This document shows positions 16,759 to 28,383 of a DNA stretch of 64,000 bases, one piece after another. The DNA lies in NCBI RefSeq assembly GCF_019834675.1, contig NZ_JABUBU010000001.1, positions 868,001-932,000 of the forward strand, read 5' to 3'. The notes below the pieces were generated by a model that worked only from the letters and a program-made list of their open reading frames with translations, was not told where the DNA came from and did not search any database. Origin of the DNA: Rhodococcoides corynebacterioides (GTDB taxonomy: Bacteria > Actinomycetota > Actinomycetes > Mycobacteriales > Mycobacteriaceae). Each line of letters starts with the position of its first letter. The first letter of the stretch is position 1. The translations under genes were made by a program, and so were the position numbers.

Positions 16759-16992
16759 GTGGAGGTCAAGATCGGAATTTCGGACAGCCCACGGGAACTG
16801 GTGATCAACAGCGCCCAGACGCCCGAGGAGGTGGAGGCTTTGGTCTCCGGGTCCTTCGGCGGCGAGGGCGTCCTGACCCTGACCGACGAGAAGGGACGCA
16901 AGTTCCTGGTCCCGGCGGCCAAGCTGGCCTACGTGGAGATCGGGCCCTCGGACAGCCGGCGCGTCGGATTCTCGACCGTCACGGCGTCCTGA
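16759..16992 (+). CDS. DUF3107 protein (TB9.4-like)
   Basis: This 77-residue protein is conserved throughout mycolic-acid actinobacteria beside fasR. It begins VEVKIGISDSPRELVINS and ends AAKLAYVEIGPSDSRRVGF, matching mycobacterial Rv3208A. It is a single small alpha/beta domain without cysteines or catalytic signatures. A clear GGAGG lies six bases before the GTG at 16759. A strong hairpin follows, shared with the converging fasR. The function is unknown. Confidence 0.88.
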   Translation: MEVKIGISDSPRELVINSAQTPEEVEALVSGSFGGEGVLTLTDEKGRKFLVPAAKLAYVEIGPSDSRRVGFSTVTAS

Positions 16993-17014
16993 CCCGGCGC
17001 ACTCGACGAACCGC

Positions 17015-17048
17015 GAACGGCCCCGCACCACTCGGTGCGGGGCCGTTC
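17015..17048. terminator. Bidirectional 15-bp hairpin between DUF3107 gene and fasR
   Basis: Positions 17015-17029 and 17034-17048 form a perfect stem around ACTC. It separates two converging genes. Confidence 0.85.
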
Positions 17049-17077
17049 GTCGTTCGGGAGCGAGCGGCAGTTCCTCG

Positions 17078-17734
<657 letters not shown>

Positions 17735-17877
17735 CTACCGTCCCATCCGCCGCGTCGGCCGACGGACGAGGATCTCTCGGCTCAGCGGTGGGGCGCGGCA
17801 TGTCGTTCTGCAGATCGAGTCGACGATACCCCGGCGCGCCGGGTCGAGCGTTCGGGCACGTGTGAGAACCTGGATCG

Positions 17878-18876
17878 GTGAGCGATCGAGGGCATCCGCA
17901 GGGCGCGGACCGGGCGCGGCGATCCCACCAGCCGCTCCGGGCGCAGTGGGATCCCACGGCCGTCGACGCCACCCGTCCGCGAGCGGCGCGACCGGAACGC
18001 ACCGCCAAGAAGCGCAGCCGCGTCGGCCGCTTCGTCGCCACCTACGGCTGGCGGGCGTACGCGTTGCCGATCCTGCTGATCGTCACCGTGCTCGTGATCG
18101 TCGACGCCGTGCGCGACCCCGGCACCGCCGCCTCCGGCGAGTCCGCACCCGGCTTCCCGGCGCTGTCCAACACCTCGGAGGGCACCGACGTCATCGGCGT
18201 GCCGCCGGCGGGGGACGGCAACTTCGCCGACACCATTCCGTCCGGTGAGATGCCCGACGGCGGTCCGTTCGCCGTGCAGGGCGCGGGGACGTGGCGGGTG
18301 GTGCCGGGGTCGACGGGCCAGGTGGGGCAGGGCACCGAGCGTGTCTTCACCTACACCGTGGAGATCGAGGACGGGATCGACACCACGGGCTTCGGCGGCG
18401 ACGAGTCGTTCGGCCGGCTGGTGGACGCCACGCTGTCGAACCCGAAGAGCTGGACCAACGACGCCCGGTTCGCGTTCCGGCGGGTCGACACCGGCGATCC
18501 CGATTTCCGGGTCTCGTTGACCTCGCAGATGACGGTGCGGGACGTGTGCGGCTACGACATTCAGCTCGAGGTGTCCTGCTACAACCCCGGCATCGACCGT
18601 GTGGTGCTCAACGAACCTCGATGGGTGCGTGGAGCGACGGCGTTCCAGGGCGACATCGGCTCCTACCGCCAGTACGTCGTCAACCACGAGGTGGGCCACG
18701 CCATCGGCTACCAGGCCCATCAGCCGTGCGAGACCGACGGCGGCCTGGCGCCGATCATGATGCAGCAGACCTTCGGCACGGCCAACGACGACATCGCGAC
18801 CCTCGACCCCGAGGGCGTCGTGCCCATGGACGGCAAGGTCTGTCGGTTCAACCCGTGGCCCTACCCGCGCACGTGA
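17878..18876 (+). CDS. DUF3152 membrane-anchored putative metalloprotease
   Basis: A basic, disordered N-terminus is followed by one membrane helix (about residues 60-79), then an extracellular domain. The domain carries NHEVGHAIGYQAHQPC near residue 270, an HExxH zinc-protease motif with a third candidate histidine. Four cysteines (VCGYD, SCYNPG, QPCET, VCRFN) probably form disulfides. The family is known as DUF3152 and corresponds to Rv3207c. Substrates are unknown. The GTG at 17878 has a GAACCT box six bases upstream and no RBS, suggesting a leaderless start. Its TGA shares its last base with the moeZ ATG, so the two genes are coupled. Confidence 0.82.
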   Translation: MSDRGHPQGADRARRSHQPLRAQWDPTAVDATRPRAARPERTAKKRSRVGRFVATYGWRAYALPILLIVTVLVIVDAVRDPGTAASGESAPGFPALSNTSEGTDVIGVPPAGDGNFADTIPSGEMPDGGPFAVQGAGTWRVVPGSTGQVGQGTERVFTYTVEIEDGIDTTGFGGDESFGRLVDATLSNPKSWTNDARFAFRRVDTGDPDFRVSLTSQMTVRDVCGYDIQLEVSCYNPGIDRVVLNEPRWVRGATAFQGDIGSYRQYVVNHEVGHAIGYQAHQPCETDGGLAPIMMQQTFGTANDDIATLDPEGVVPMDGKVCRFNPWPYPRT

Positions 18877-20036
18877 TGGACCCGCTCGTCGCTCCGGGCC
18901 CCCTGTTGACGCCCGATCAGGTGGGCCGCTACAGCCGCCATCTCCTGCTGCCCGACGTCGGCACCGTCGGCCAGCGACGGCTGCGCGCCGCGCGGGTGCT
19001 CGTCGTCGGCGCCGGGGGCCTCGGCTCGCCGGTGCTGCTCTACCTCGCGTCCGCCGGGGTGGGGACGATCGGTGTCGTCGAATTCGACGAGGTCGACACC
19101 TCCAACCTCCAGCGGCAGATCGTGCACGGCGAGGCGGACGTGGGGCGCAGCAAGGGCGAGAGCGCGCGCGACGCCGTCCGACGCATCGACTCCACGATCG
19201 AGGTGCGGGTGCACGCCGTGCGCCTCGCTCCGCGCAACGCGACCAACATCTTTCGGCAGTACGACCTGGTGGTGGACGGCACCGACAACTTCGCCACCCG
19301 CTACCTGGTCAACGACGCCGCCGCCGTCGCCGGCGTGCCCTACGTGTTCGGCTCGATCCACCGGTTCGACGGCCAGGTGTCGGTGTTCTGGGACGCCGCG
19401 CCGGACGGCCGAGCGATCGACTACCGCGACCTGTATCCCGACCCGCCGCCGCCCGGCACCGTGCCGTCGTGCGCGGAGGCCGGGGTGCTCGGTGTGCTCT
19501 GCGGGGTGGTCGGGTCGGTCATGGCCACCGAGGCCATCAAGCTCGTGACCGGCGTGGGCGATTCGCTGCTCGGTCGCCTGCTGATCTACGACGCGCGGGC
19601 GATGGAGTTCCGGACGGTGACGGTGCGTCGCGATCCGGGCCGGGTGCCGGTCACCGAGGTCGCGGAGGACTACGAGGTGCTCTGCGGTCTGCCGACTCCG
19701 CGGCTGACGGTCGACGGCGACCTCGAACCGGACGAGGTCCGCGCACTCCTCGCGGGCGACGGGCCCGTCGCGCTGGTCGACGTCCGCGAACCGGTCGAGT
19801 GGGACATCGCCCACCTCGACGGAGCGACGCTGCTGCCCGTCGGACGCGTGCTGGACGGCAGCGCGACCGGCGAACTCCCGCGGGACCGGCCGGTGGTTCT
19901 CTACTGCAAGACCGGGGAGCGGTCCGCCGACGCCCTCGCGGTGCTCCGGGCGGCCGGCATGACGGACGTGCACCACCTCCGGGGCGGGATCGACGCCTGG
20001 ATCCGCGAGATCGACCCGTCGCTGCCGTCCTACTGA
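18876..20036 (+). CDS. moeZ: Adenylyltransferase/sulfurtransferase MoeZ (MoeB-rhodanese)
   Basis: MoeZ adenylates the C-terminus of ubiquitin-like sulfur carriers (MoaD, CysO, ThiS) and passes on sulfur for molybdopterin, cysteine or thiamine synthesis. The ThiF/MoeB domain starts RYSRHLLLPDVG with VVGAGGLGSPVLLYLA as nucleotide loop. PSCAEAGVLGVLCGVVGS contains the family cysteine. The rhodanese domain ends with VVLYCKTGERSADAL, where the active Cys is near residue 345. The zinc CxxC pairs of E. coli MoeB are absent, as in other MoeZ proteins. At 386 residues it is normal. It is functionally relevant to the molybdenum enzyme in the nitrate operon 5 kb away. Confidence 0.92.
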   Translation: MDPLVAPGPLLTPDQVGRYSRHLLLPDVGTVGQRRLRAARVLVVGAGGLGSPVLLYLASAGVGTIGVVEFDEVDTSNLQRQIVHGEADVGRSKGESARDAVRRIDSTIEVRVHAVRLAPRNATNIFRQYDLVVDGTDNFATRYLVNDAAAVAGVPYVFGSIHRFDGQVSVFWDAAPDGRAIDYRDLYPDPPPPGTVPSCAEAGVLGVLCGVVGSVMATEAIKLVTGVGDSLLGRLLIYDARAMEFRTVTVRRDPGRVPVTEVAEDYEVLCGLPTPRLTVDGDLEPDEVRALLAGDGPVALVDVREPVEWDIAHLDGATLLPVGRVLDGSATGELPRDRPVVLYCKTGERSADALAVLRAAGMTDVHHLRGGIDAWIREIDPSLPSY

Positions 20037-20074
20037 CCCGCCTGTCGCGGTCCGGTGGGCCACGACGAGGGCGG

Positions 20075-20080
20075 TACGGT
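20075..20080 (+). promoter_or_regulatory. -10 box TACGGT, leaderless TIGR02569-family gene
   Basis: TACGGT ends seven bases before the ATG at 20088. This supports that ATG over an upstream in-frame GTG at 20055. Confidence 0.55.
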
Positions 20081-20087
20081 CGAGACC

Positions 20088-20939
20088 ATGACGCCGGAAC
20101 CTCCTCAGCACGTCATCGGCACCTTCGGTCTGCGCGGCGTGGATCCGGTTCCGCTGGGGGACGACTGGGACGGCGGTTGGCGACTCGGTGACGTCGTGCT
20201 CTCCCCGGTAGCCGATCACGCCCGCGGTGCGTGGTCGGCCAAGGTGCGGGAGACGCTCGAGGTCGAGGGGGTGCGTCTCGCGCGGCCGGTGCGGTCCACC
20301 GACGGCCGGTACGTCGTGTCCGGCTGGCGAGCCGACACCTACATCGAGGGCGCTCCCGAACCCCGGCACGACGAGGTCGTCTCGCTGGCCACGCGACTCC
20401 ACGTGGCCACCTCCGCCCTCGAGAAGCCGCGCTTCCTCACTCAACCCCCGGTGGCGCCGTGGTCCGACGTCGACGTGTTCGTCGCCGCGGATCGTGCTGC
20501 GTGGGAACCGGTTCCGTTCCGATCCGCGCGCGCGGGCGGTGCGGTGGAGCCGACGTCACCCGACGGGGTGCGGAGCGTGGAACTGATCGGCCGCCTGGCC
20601 ACGCTGCGGCGACCGGTCCACGAGCCGGACCAGTTGGTGCACGGTGACCTCTTCGGCACCGTGCTCTTCGACGGGGCCCGTGCCCCCGGACTGACCGACA
20701 TCACGCCGTACTGGCGTCCCGCCGCCTGGGCCGCCGCGGTGGTCGTGGTCGACGCGGTGTCGTGGGGCGGCGCGGACGACGGACTGGTCGGCCGGTGGGA
20801 GGATCAGCCCGAGTGGCCGCAGATGTTGTTGCGCGCCATCATGTTCCGGCTCGCCGTCCACGCGTTGCACCCTCGCTCGACGGCGGAGGCGTTCCCCGGC
20901 CTCGCACGGACCGCCGATCTGGTGCGGCTCCTCCTCTAG
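20088..20939 (+). CDS. TIGR02569-family protein, APH/kinase-like fold
   Basis: The 283-residue protein belongs to an uncharacterised actinobacterial family (Rv3205c). LVHGDLFGTVLFD resembles the catalytic loop of aminoglycoside phosphotransferase-like kinases (HGDxxxxNxL), but the Asn is replaced. LTDITPYWRPAAWAAAVVVVDAVSW resembles their metal-binding segment. A kinase-fold pseudoenzyme is therefore plausible. The start at 20088 fits the leaderless promoter and skips an unconserved leader. It is the last backbone gene before the accessory segment. Confidence 0.75.
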   Translation: MTPEPPQHVIGTFGLRGVDPVPLGDDWDGGWRLGDVVLSPVADHARGAWSAKVRETLEVEGVRLARPVRSTDGRYVVSGWRADTYIEGAPEPRHDEVVSLATRLHVATSALEKPRFLTQPPVAPWSDVDVFVAADRAAWEPVPFRSARAGGAVEPTSPDGVRSVELIGRLATLRRPVHEPDQLVHGDLFGTVLFDGARAPGLTDITPYWRPAAWAAAVVVVDAVSWGGADDGLVGRWEDQPEWPQMLLRAIMFRLAVHALHPRSTAEAFPGLARTADLVRLLL

Positions 20940-20972
20940 GACCCCTGCGCGCCCGACGACCGGACCCCCGTC

Positions 20973-21635
20973 TCAGCCGGGGGAGTGGGCGGAGAGTTCG
21001 ACGAACAACCGTCGAGCGGCCGCGGCCGCGTTCTCGGGGTCGCCCTCGATCACCGCCTCGACCAGGGCGGCGTGTTCGTCGTGGAAGCCGCGCCGCGTCT
21101 CGGCGACGTGCCGAGTCACCGACTCCTCGATGGTGGGCAGCGCGAGATCGTAGAACTCGAGGTAGACGGCGTTGTGGCTCGCAGCGACGATCGCGCGGTG
21201 CAGAGCGGTGTCGAGCGCGAGGGCGGTCTCGCGGTCGCTGTCCCAGCACCGCGCGCGTCGGTCGCGGATGTCCCGCAGCGTCCGGACGTCGTCCTCGGTC
21301 CGGCGGCGAGCGGCGAGGGTCGCGGCGGTGACGTCGAGTGCCTGGCGGAGTTCGAGGACGTCGCGCGCCCGCGAGCCGGCGAGGAAACGGCCGACGGTCG
21401 CCCGCACGTCGGAGGCGGCCACGACGTACGTGCCCGATCCCTGACGGCGGGCGAGCATGCCCGCGTGCACGAGGGCGCCGACGGCTTCGCGCACGGTGTT
21501 GCGGCCGACGCCGGTGAACGCGGCCAGATCCGGCTCGGGAGGAATGCGCGCGCCGACGGGCCACGTTCCGGCCTCGATCTCCCGACGCAATCGGTCGGCG
21601 ACCTGGTCGACGGTGCTGCGGCGGGCGGGCGGCAC
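20973..21635 (-). CDS. GntR-family (FCD) transcription regulator
   Basis: The N-terminal winged helix (residues about 8-75) contains IPPEPDLAAFTGVGRNTVREA and MLARRQGSGTYV. The C-terminal FCD domain has histidines typical of a metal/ligand pocket in TALHRAIVAASHN and FHDEHAALVEAV. At 220 residues it is standard. The GTG at 21635 follows AGGAGGAGACC. It is divergent from a CynX-type transporter with 78 bp between starts, the usual layout of a regulator that controls the transporter. The ligand is unknown. No obvious palindromic operator could be fixed in the short gap. Confidence 0.88.
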   Translation of the reverse strand: MPPARRSTVDQVADRLRREIEAGTWPVGARIPPEPDLAAFTGVGRNTVREAVGALVHAGMLARRQGSGTYVVAASDVRATVGRFLAGSRARDVLELRQALDVTAATLAARRRTEDDVRTLRDIRDRRARCWDSDRETALALDTALHRAIVAASHNAVYLEFYDLALPTIEESVTRHVAETRRGFHDEHAALVEAVIEGDPENAAAAARRLFVELSAHSPG

Positions 21636-21701
21636 GCGGTCTCCTCCTGGCGGTGACGGGCGGCTCTCGGCGGGTCTTTGCCCCGACGAACGAAGTCATC
21701 C

Positions 21702-21707
21702 TATGAT
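21702..21707 (+). promoter_or_regulatory. -10 box TATGAT, leaderless CynX-like gene
   Basis: TATGAT ends six bases before the GTG at 21714. No RBS precedes the start, and the divergent GntR gene begins 78 bases away. Confidence 0.6.
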
Positions 21708-21713
21708 TTTTCG

Positions 21714-22979
21714 GTGTCCTCGCCCACCTCGGCCGCGTCCCGGCCCGCGCCGCTGCCTCTGATCCGCGGCCGCGTTCTCGTCTTCGCCGCCATCGTGCTG
21801 TCGGCGTTCACGTTGCGGTCCGCCGTCACGTCCATCTCGCCGCTGTTCCCGCGGATCGGCGACGAACTCGGCTTCGGCGCCGGGGTGATCGGTGTGCTGG
21901 GCATGGTGCCGACCTTGATGTTCGCCGTCTTCGGGGTCGCCGCCCCCGCGATCGCCGTCCGGCTGGGGCTCGAACGCACCGCGCTGGTGGCGGCACTCGT
22001 GACGGCGGTGGGCATCGTCACGCGCTCGTACGCGCCGGAGACCGCGAGCCTGGTACTGCTCTCCGCGGTCGCCCTGGCCGGGATGGGTGTCGGCAACGTC
22101 GTCATCCCGCCGCTGGTCAAACGGTACTTCTCCGATCGGGTGGCGGTCATGAGCACCGTCTACATCTGCTTCCTGCAGTTCGGCACCATCGTGCCGTCGC
22201 TGACCGCCGTTCCGGTCGCCGACGCCGTCGGGTGGCGGGCGTCGTTGGCCGTCTGGGGTCTCGCGGCCGTGGCGGCGGCCGTGCCGTGGTTCGCCGTCGG
22301 TGTCATCGATCGCCGCACCCCGGCCCCCGTGGTTCCCGCAGACGGCCCGGAGCCCGAGTCGGCCCCGCCGTCCGGACCGCGGGTCGCGCCGTGGCGGACG
22401 TCCCTCGGGTGGGGGATGGCCCTCATGTTCGGCATGACGTCGCTGGTCACGTACTCGCTGTTCGCGTGGTTGCCGTCGTTGCTGGTGGAGGCGGGGGTGT
22501 CCGAGAGCGCGGGCGGCGTCGCGGTCGGGGTGTTCAGCGCCCTCGGTCTGGCGGCGTCCCTGGTGGCGCCGTGGCTGGCCACGCGGATGGTGAATCCCTT
22601 CCCCGTCGCCGTCGCCTGCGCGGCGTTCTTCCTGTCCGGCTTCGCGGGGTTGTACTTCTCGCCCGGCCACCTGACCCTGCTGTGGGTGGTCCTGGTGGGG
22701 GCGGGGCCGACCACGTTCCCCCTGGCCCTGACGCTGATCAACCTCCGCACCCGCAGCGAGAAGGGCTCGTCGGCGCTGTCCGGGTTCACCCAGGGCGTGG
22801 GATATCTGGTCGCGTGCAGCGGCCCGCTGCTGTTCGGTGCCTTGCACGAGGCCACGAGATCCTGGGCGTGGTCGTTCTCGTTCCTCACCGGCGCGGTGGT
22901 CGTTCTGCTGATCGCCGCCCGTGCCGCGTGTCGCCCGCGGGTGCTCGAGGACGTCCTGGCCGCCCGCCACACCCCCTGA
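21714..22979 (+). CDS. CynX/NimT-type MFS transporter
   Basis: The protein has about twelve membrane helices in 421 residues. Signature stretches include LSAFTLRSAVTSISPLFPRI near helix 1 and GAGPTTFPLALTLINLRTRS in the second half, typical of the CynX/NimT cyanate and nitroimidazole transport family. The GTG at 21714 is preferred to an ATG at 21678 because of the well-placed TATGAT box. The divergent FCD-GntR regulator probably controls it. The real substrate is not deducible; small organic or inorganic anions are typical. Confidence 0.85.
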   Translation: MSSPTSAASRPAPLPLIRGRVLVFAAIVLSAFTLRSAVTSISPLFPRIGDELGFGAGVIGVLGMVPTLMFAVFGVAAPAIAVRLGLERTALVAALVTAVGIVTRSYAPETASLVLLSAVALAGMGVGNVVIPPLVKRYFSDRVAVMSTVYICFLQFGTIVPSLTAVPVADAVGWRASLAVWGLAAVAAAVPWFAVGVIDRRTPAPVVPADGPEPESAPPSGPRVAPWRTSLGWGMALMFGMTSLVTYSLFAWLPSLLVEAGVSESAGGVAVGVFSALGLAASLVAPWLATRMVNPFPVAVACAAFFLSGFAGLYFSPGHLTLLWVVLVGAGPTTFPLALTLINLRTRSEKGSSALSGFTQGVGYLVACSGPLLFGALHEATRSWAWSFSFLTGAVVVLLIAARAACRPRVLEDVLAARHTP

Positions 22980-23007
22980 CCGCCGCGTAGGCGGATCGCT
23001 GGAGGTC

Positions 23008-23138
23008 GCGCGGATCGAGGGCGGCCCGGTGAAGAGCCCGATCCGCGCTGGTTCCAGTAATCCACTGCAGCTGCAACAGACGCGAATCACTAGAATTCGA
23101 GCGGATCGACAACGGCCCGGCCTGAACTCGATCCGCGC
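23008..23138 (+). repeat. Pair of related stem-loop elements upstream of narK
   Basis: The first element (23008-23048) has GCGCGGATCG pairing with CGATCCGCGC. The second (23099-23138) has GCGGATCG pairing with CGATCCGC. Both loops contain CGGCCCGG. A lone GCGGATCG also occurs at 22991. The 318-bp gap 22980-23297 has no gene; it holds these elements and the narK control region. Confidence 0.7.
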
Positions 23139-23170
23139 CGAAGCCCACGCACCGGCCGCTCCGCAACCCC

Positions 23171-23257
23171 GTAACACGGACCTCACCACGCGCCCGCAAC
23201 CCCCGTGAGGTCGAATTCATCGACCGGTCACAACCAGAAGCGTTACCGCAACACGAC
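23171..23257 (+). promoter_or_regulatory. Candidate GlnR boxes of the nitrate operon
   Basis: GTAAC-ACGGAC-CTCAC at 23171-23186 and GTTAC-CGCAAC-ACGAC at 23242-23257 both fit the actinobacterial GlnR pattern GTNAC-N6-NNNAC (AC-N9-AC). A -10-like TATCTT follows at 23263-23268. The short motif is common, so this is only a candidate, but GlnR with NnaR is the known control of such operons. Confidence 0.4.
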
Positions 23258-23297
23258 TTTCCTATCTTTGGGCTTCCCCGAGATCAGGAGGCCGTCC

Positions 23298-24766
23298 GTG
23301 ACCAGTGTGTCGGACCACGACGTGGCAACGTCCACAGCGCAGCTGCCCACAGCACAGCCGTCCACGGCACCGGTGGTGCGCAACCACCGCATCTCCCACT
23401 GGGACCCGGAAGACGTCGCAGCCTGGGAGGCCGGCGGCAAGCAGATCGCGCGGCGCAATCTCATCTGGTCGGTGGTGGCCGAGCACGTCGGCTTCTCCAT
23501 CTGGTCGATCTGGTCGGTGATGGTGCTGTTCATGCCCATGGACGTGTACGGCATCGACCCGGCCGGCAAGTTCTTCCTCGTCGCCGTCCCGACTCTGGTG
23601 GGCGCCGTCCTGCGCATCCCCTACACCTTCGCCACCGCCACCTTCGGCGGGCGCAACTGGACCGTCTTCAGCGCCCTGGTGCTGCTGGTCCCCACGGTGC
23701 TGACGCTGTGGTTCATGATCGAACCCGCTTCGTACACCACCTATCTCGTCGTGGCGGCCTTCGCGGGACTGGGCGGCGGCAACTTCGCGTCGTCGATGAC
23801 CAACATCAACGCCTTCTACCCGCAGCGGGAGAAGGGGTGGGCCCTCGGGCTGAACGCCGGCGGCGGCAACATCGGCGTGCCGGTCGTCCAGTTGCTCGGA
23901 CTGCTGGTCATCGCGACCGTCGGCAACACCGCCCCCGAGATCGTCTGCGCCGTCTACCTCGTGCTCATCGCGGTCGCCGCGGTCGGCGCCGCGCTCTTCA
24001 TGGACAACCTCGAGAACCAGAAGACCAACGGGCGCTCCATGATCGACGTGCTCCGGCACGCCGACTCGTGGTGGATCGCCTTCCTCTACATCGGCACCTT
24101 CGGCTCGTTCATCGGCTACAGCTTCGCGTTCGGCCAGGTGCTGCAGATCAACTTCCTCGCCGGGCTCACCGACGGTGGCCCCGTCACGCCGGCGCTGCAG
24201 GCCCGCGCGTCGCTGCTCGCAGCGCAGATCGCGTTCCTCGGACCGCTGCTCGGCTCGCTGTCGCGCCCCATCGGTGGCAAGCTCGCCGACCGACTGGGCG
24301 GCGGCCGCATCACCCTCTACACCTTCGTGGCGATGATCTTCTCCGCGGGCATCCTCGTGGTCACCGGCACGATCGACGACGCGTCACCGGGCGCGGCGAC
24401 CGGCAGCATGATGACCGCCTACGTCGTCGGGTTCATCGCGCTGTTCGTCCTGTCGGGTCTGGGCAACGGCTCGGTGTACAAGATGATCCCCGCCATCTTC
24501 GCCGCCAAGGCCGCCGCGATGACGAGTGCCACCGCGGAGGAGCGAGCGGCCTGGTCGCGCACCATGTCCGGCGCGCTCATCGGCATCGCCGGGGCGATCG
24601 GAGCCCTGGGCGGGGTCGGCATCAACCTGGTGCTGCGCGCGGCGTACTCCGGGGCCGACAAGTCCGCCACCACCGCGTTCTGGGTGTTCCTGGCCTTCTA
24701 CGTGGCGTGTGCCGTGGTGACCTACGGCGTGTACCTGCGTCGCACCGATCGCACCGCGGTGTCGGT

Positions 24767-24770
<4 letters not shown>
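23298..24770 (+). CDS. narK: NarK-type nitrate/nitrite MFS transporter
   Basis: The 490-residue protein has about twelve membrane helices and is the nitrate importer of the operon. The nitrate signature appears as FAGLGGGNFASSMTNINAFY, and the second as VLSGLGNGSVYKMIP. The N-terminal sequence WDPEDVAAWEAGGKQIARRN is typical of actinobacterial NarK. The GTG at 23298 has a perfect AGGAGG six bases upstream; longer frames begin in the non-coding control region. Its stop overlaps the nasC GTG (GTGTGA), so translation is coupled. Candidate GlnR boxes and paired hairpins lie upstream. Confidence 0.94.
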
Positions 24771-26850
<2,080 letters not shown>

Positions 26851-26854
<4 letters not shown>

Positions 26855-28383
26855 CCGAGCGCACCGCACCGCACCGCGTGATCGTCGTCGGCAACGGTCT
26901 CGCCGGCGCCCGCGTGCAGGACGAGATCCTGCGCCGCGATCCCACCGGGACGCGTGTGCACGTGGCCGTCTACGGCGACGAGCCGCACCCGGCGTACAAC
27001 CGCATCCTCCTCTCCACCGTGGTCGCGGGCCGCCTGACGGCGAACGACATCGGACTGCGCCCGCCGTCCTGGGCCGACGACCCCGCGCACGAGGTGCACC
27101 TCGGCGTGGCCGTGACGGCCGTCGACCGCGCCCGGCGCACCGTCACCCGGTCCGACGGCGGCACCGACACCTACGACACGCTGGTCCTCGCCACCGGATC
27201 CTCCGCCGTCCTGCCCCCCGTCCCCGGCATGGCGCACGACGACGGTCGTCCCGTTCCGGGCGTCGTCACCTTCCGCACCCTCGAGGACTGCGCCGTCATC
27301 GCCGAGTCGGCCGGGCCGGGTTCGCGCGTCGTCGTCATCGGTGCCGGACTCCTCGGCGTCGAGGCCGCGCGGGGCGCCGCGCTTCGCGGGGCGCAGGTGA
27401 CCGTCGTCCACCCCAAGTCGCATCCGATGGAGAAGCAGCTCGACGCCGCCGGCGGCGCCGTCCTCGCGCGGGTCCTCGGCGAGCTCGGCATGGACCTGGC
27501 GCTCGGGGCCCGGGCGAGCGCGGTGCGCACCGCCGACGGCGCGCTCCAGGTCGACCTGACCGACGGGACGTCCGTCGCCGCCGACCTCGTGGTGGTCACC
27601 GCCGGCGCTCGCCCCGACACCGACCTCGCCGCCGCCTGCGGACTGACTATCGGACGCGGCGTCGTCGTCGACGACCGACTGCGCACCTCCGACCCCCACA
27701 TTCGTGCCCTCGGGGACTGCGCCGAACACCGCGGCGAGGTCCACGGGCTCGTGCAGCCCGCGTGGGAGATGGCCGCCGTGCTCGCCGACGACCTCTGCGG
27801 AGGAGACGGGCCCGGATACGGCGGCAGCGCTGTCGTCACCCGGCTCAAGGCGCACGGCATCGACCTCGCGTCGATGGGGTGCGTCGAGACGCCCGACGAC
27901 GACGAGGCGGAGGTGCTGACCCTCAGCGACCCGACCCGCGGCCGCTACGCCAAGGTGATCGTCCGCAAGGACCGCCTGGTCGGCGCGGTCATGCTCGGCA
28001 ACCCCGAGGTCGTCGGCACGCTCGGCCAGTACTTCGACGCCGGTACCCCCGTTCCGAGCGACCGCATGACCCTGCTGCTCGGTCACCTCGCCGGCGGACC
28101 CGCCGAGACCGCGTCGCCGTCGACGATGCCCGACGCCGCCGTCGTCTGCCGGTGCAACACCGTCACCAAGAAGCACCTGGTGTCCGCGTGGCGACGCGGG
28201 TGCCACACGACCGCGGCGATGGCGCAGGCGACTCGCGCCACCACCGGCTGCGGTAGCTGCGTCTCGGCCGTCGACGGCCTCTGCGACTGGCTGCACCGTG
28301 CCGACCCACCCACCGCCGACTCGTCCACTCCCGCTTCGTCTTCCGATCCCCGCCCCGCCACTCTCGTGAGGAGCTCGACATGA
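26851..28383 (+). CDS. nasB: FAD/NAD(P)H reductase with BFD [2Fe-2S] domain, nitrate reductase electron donor
   Basis: This 510-residue protein probably passes electrons from NAD(P)H through FAD and a [2Fe-2S] centre to NasC, like Bacillus NasB but shorter. The FAD loop is VVGNGLAGARV, the NAD loop VVIGAGLLGVEAARGAALRG, and the FAD-closing motif IRALGDCAEHRG. The BFD-like domain has VVCRCNTVTKKHL and TGCGSC, supplying four cysteines. A second BFD domain and the siroheme domains seen in NirB are absent. The ATG overlaps the nasC stop and the gene's stop overlaps the nirB start. The last 30 residues are a Ser/Pro-rich tail. Confidence 0.9.

Noticed and set aside
21636..21713. GntR operator palindrome in the GntR/CynX gap
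   Set aside because: Only an imperfect ATC-N4-GAT pair overlapping the -10 box was seen, too weak to call.
23205..23297. narK start at 23205
   Set aside because: It lies in the control region with poor codon character; GTG 23298 has a perfect AGGAGG.
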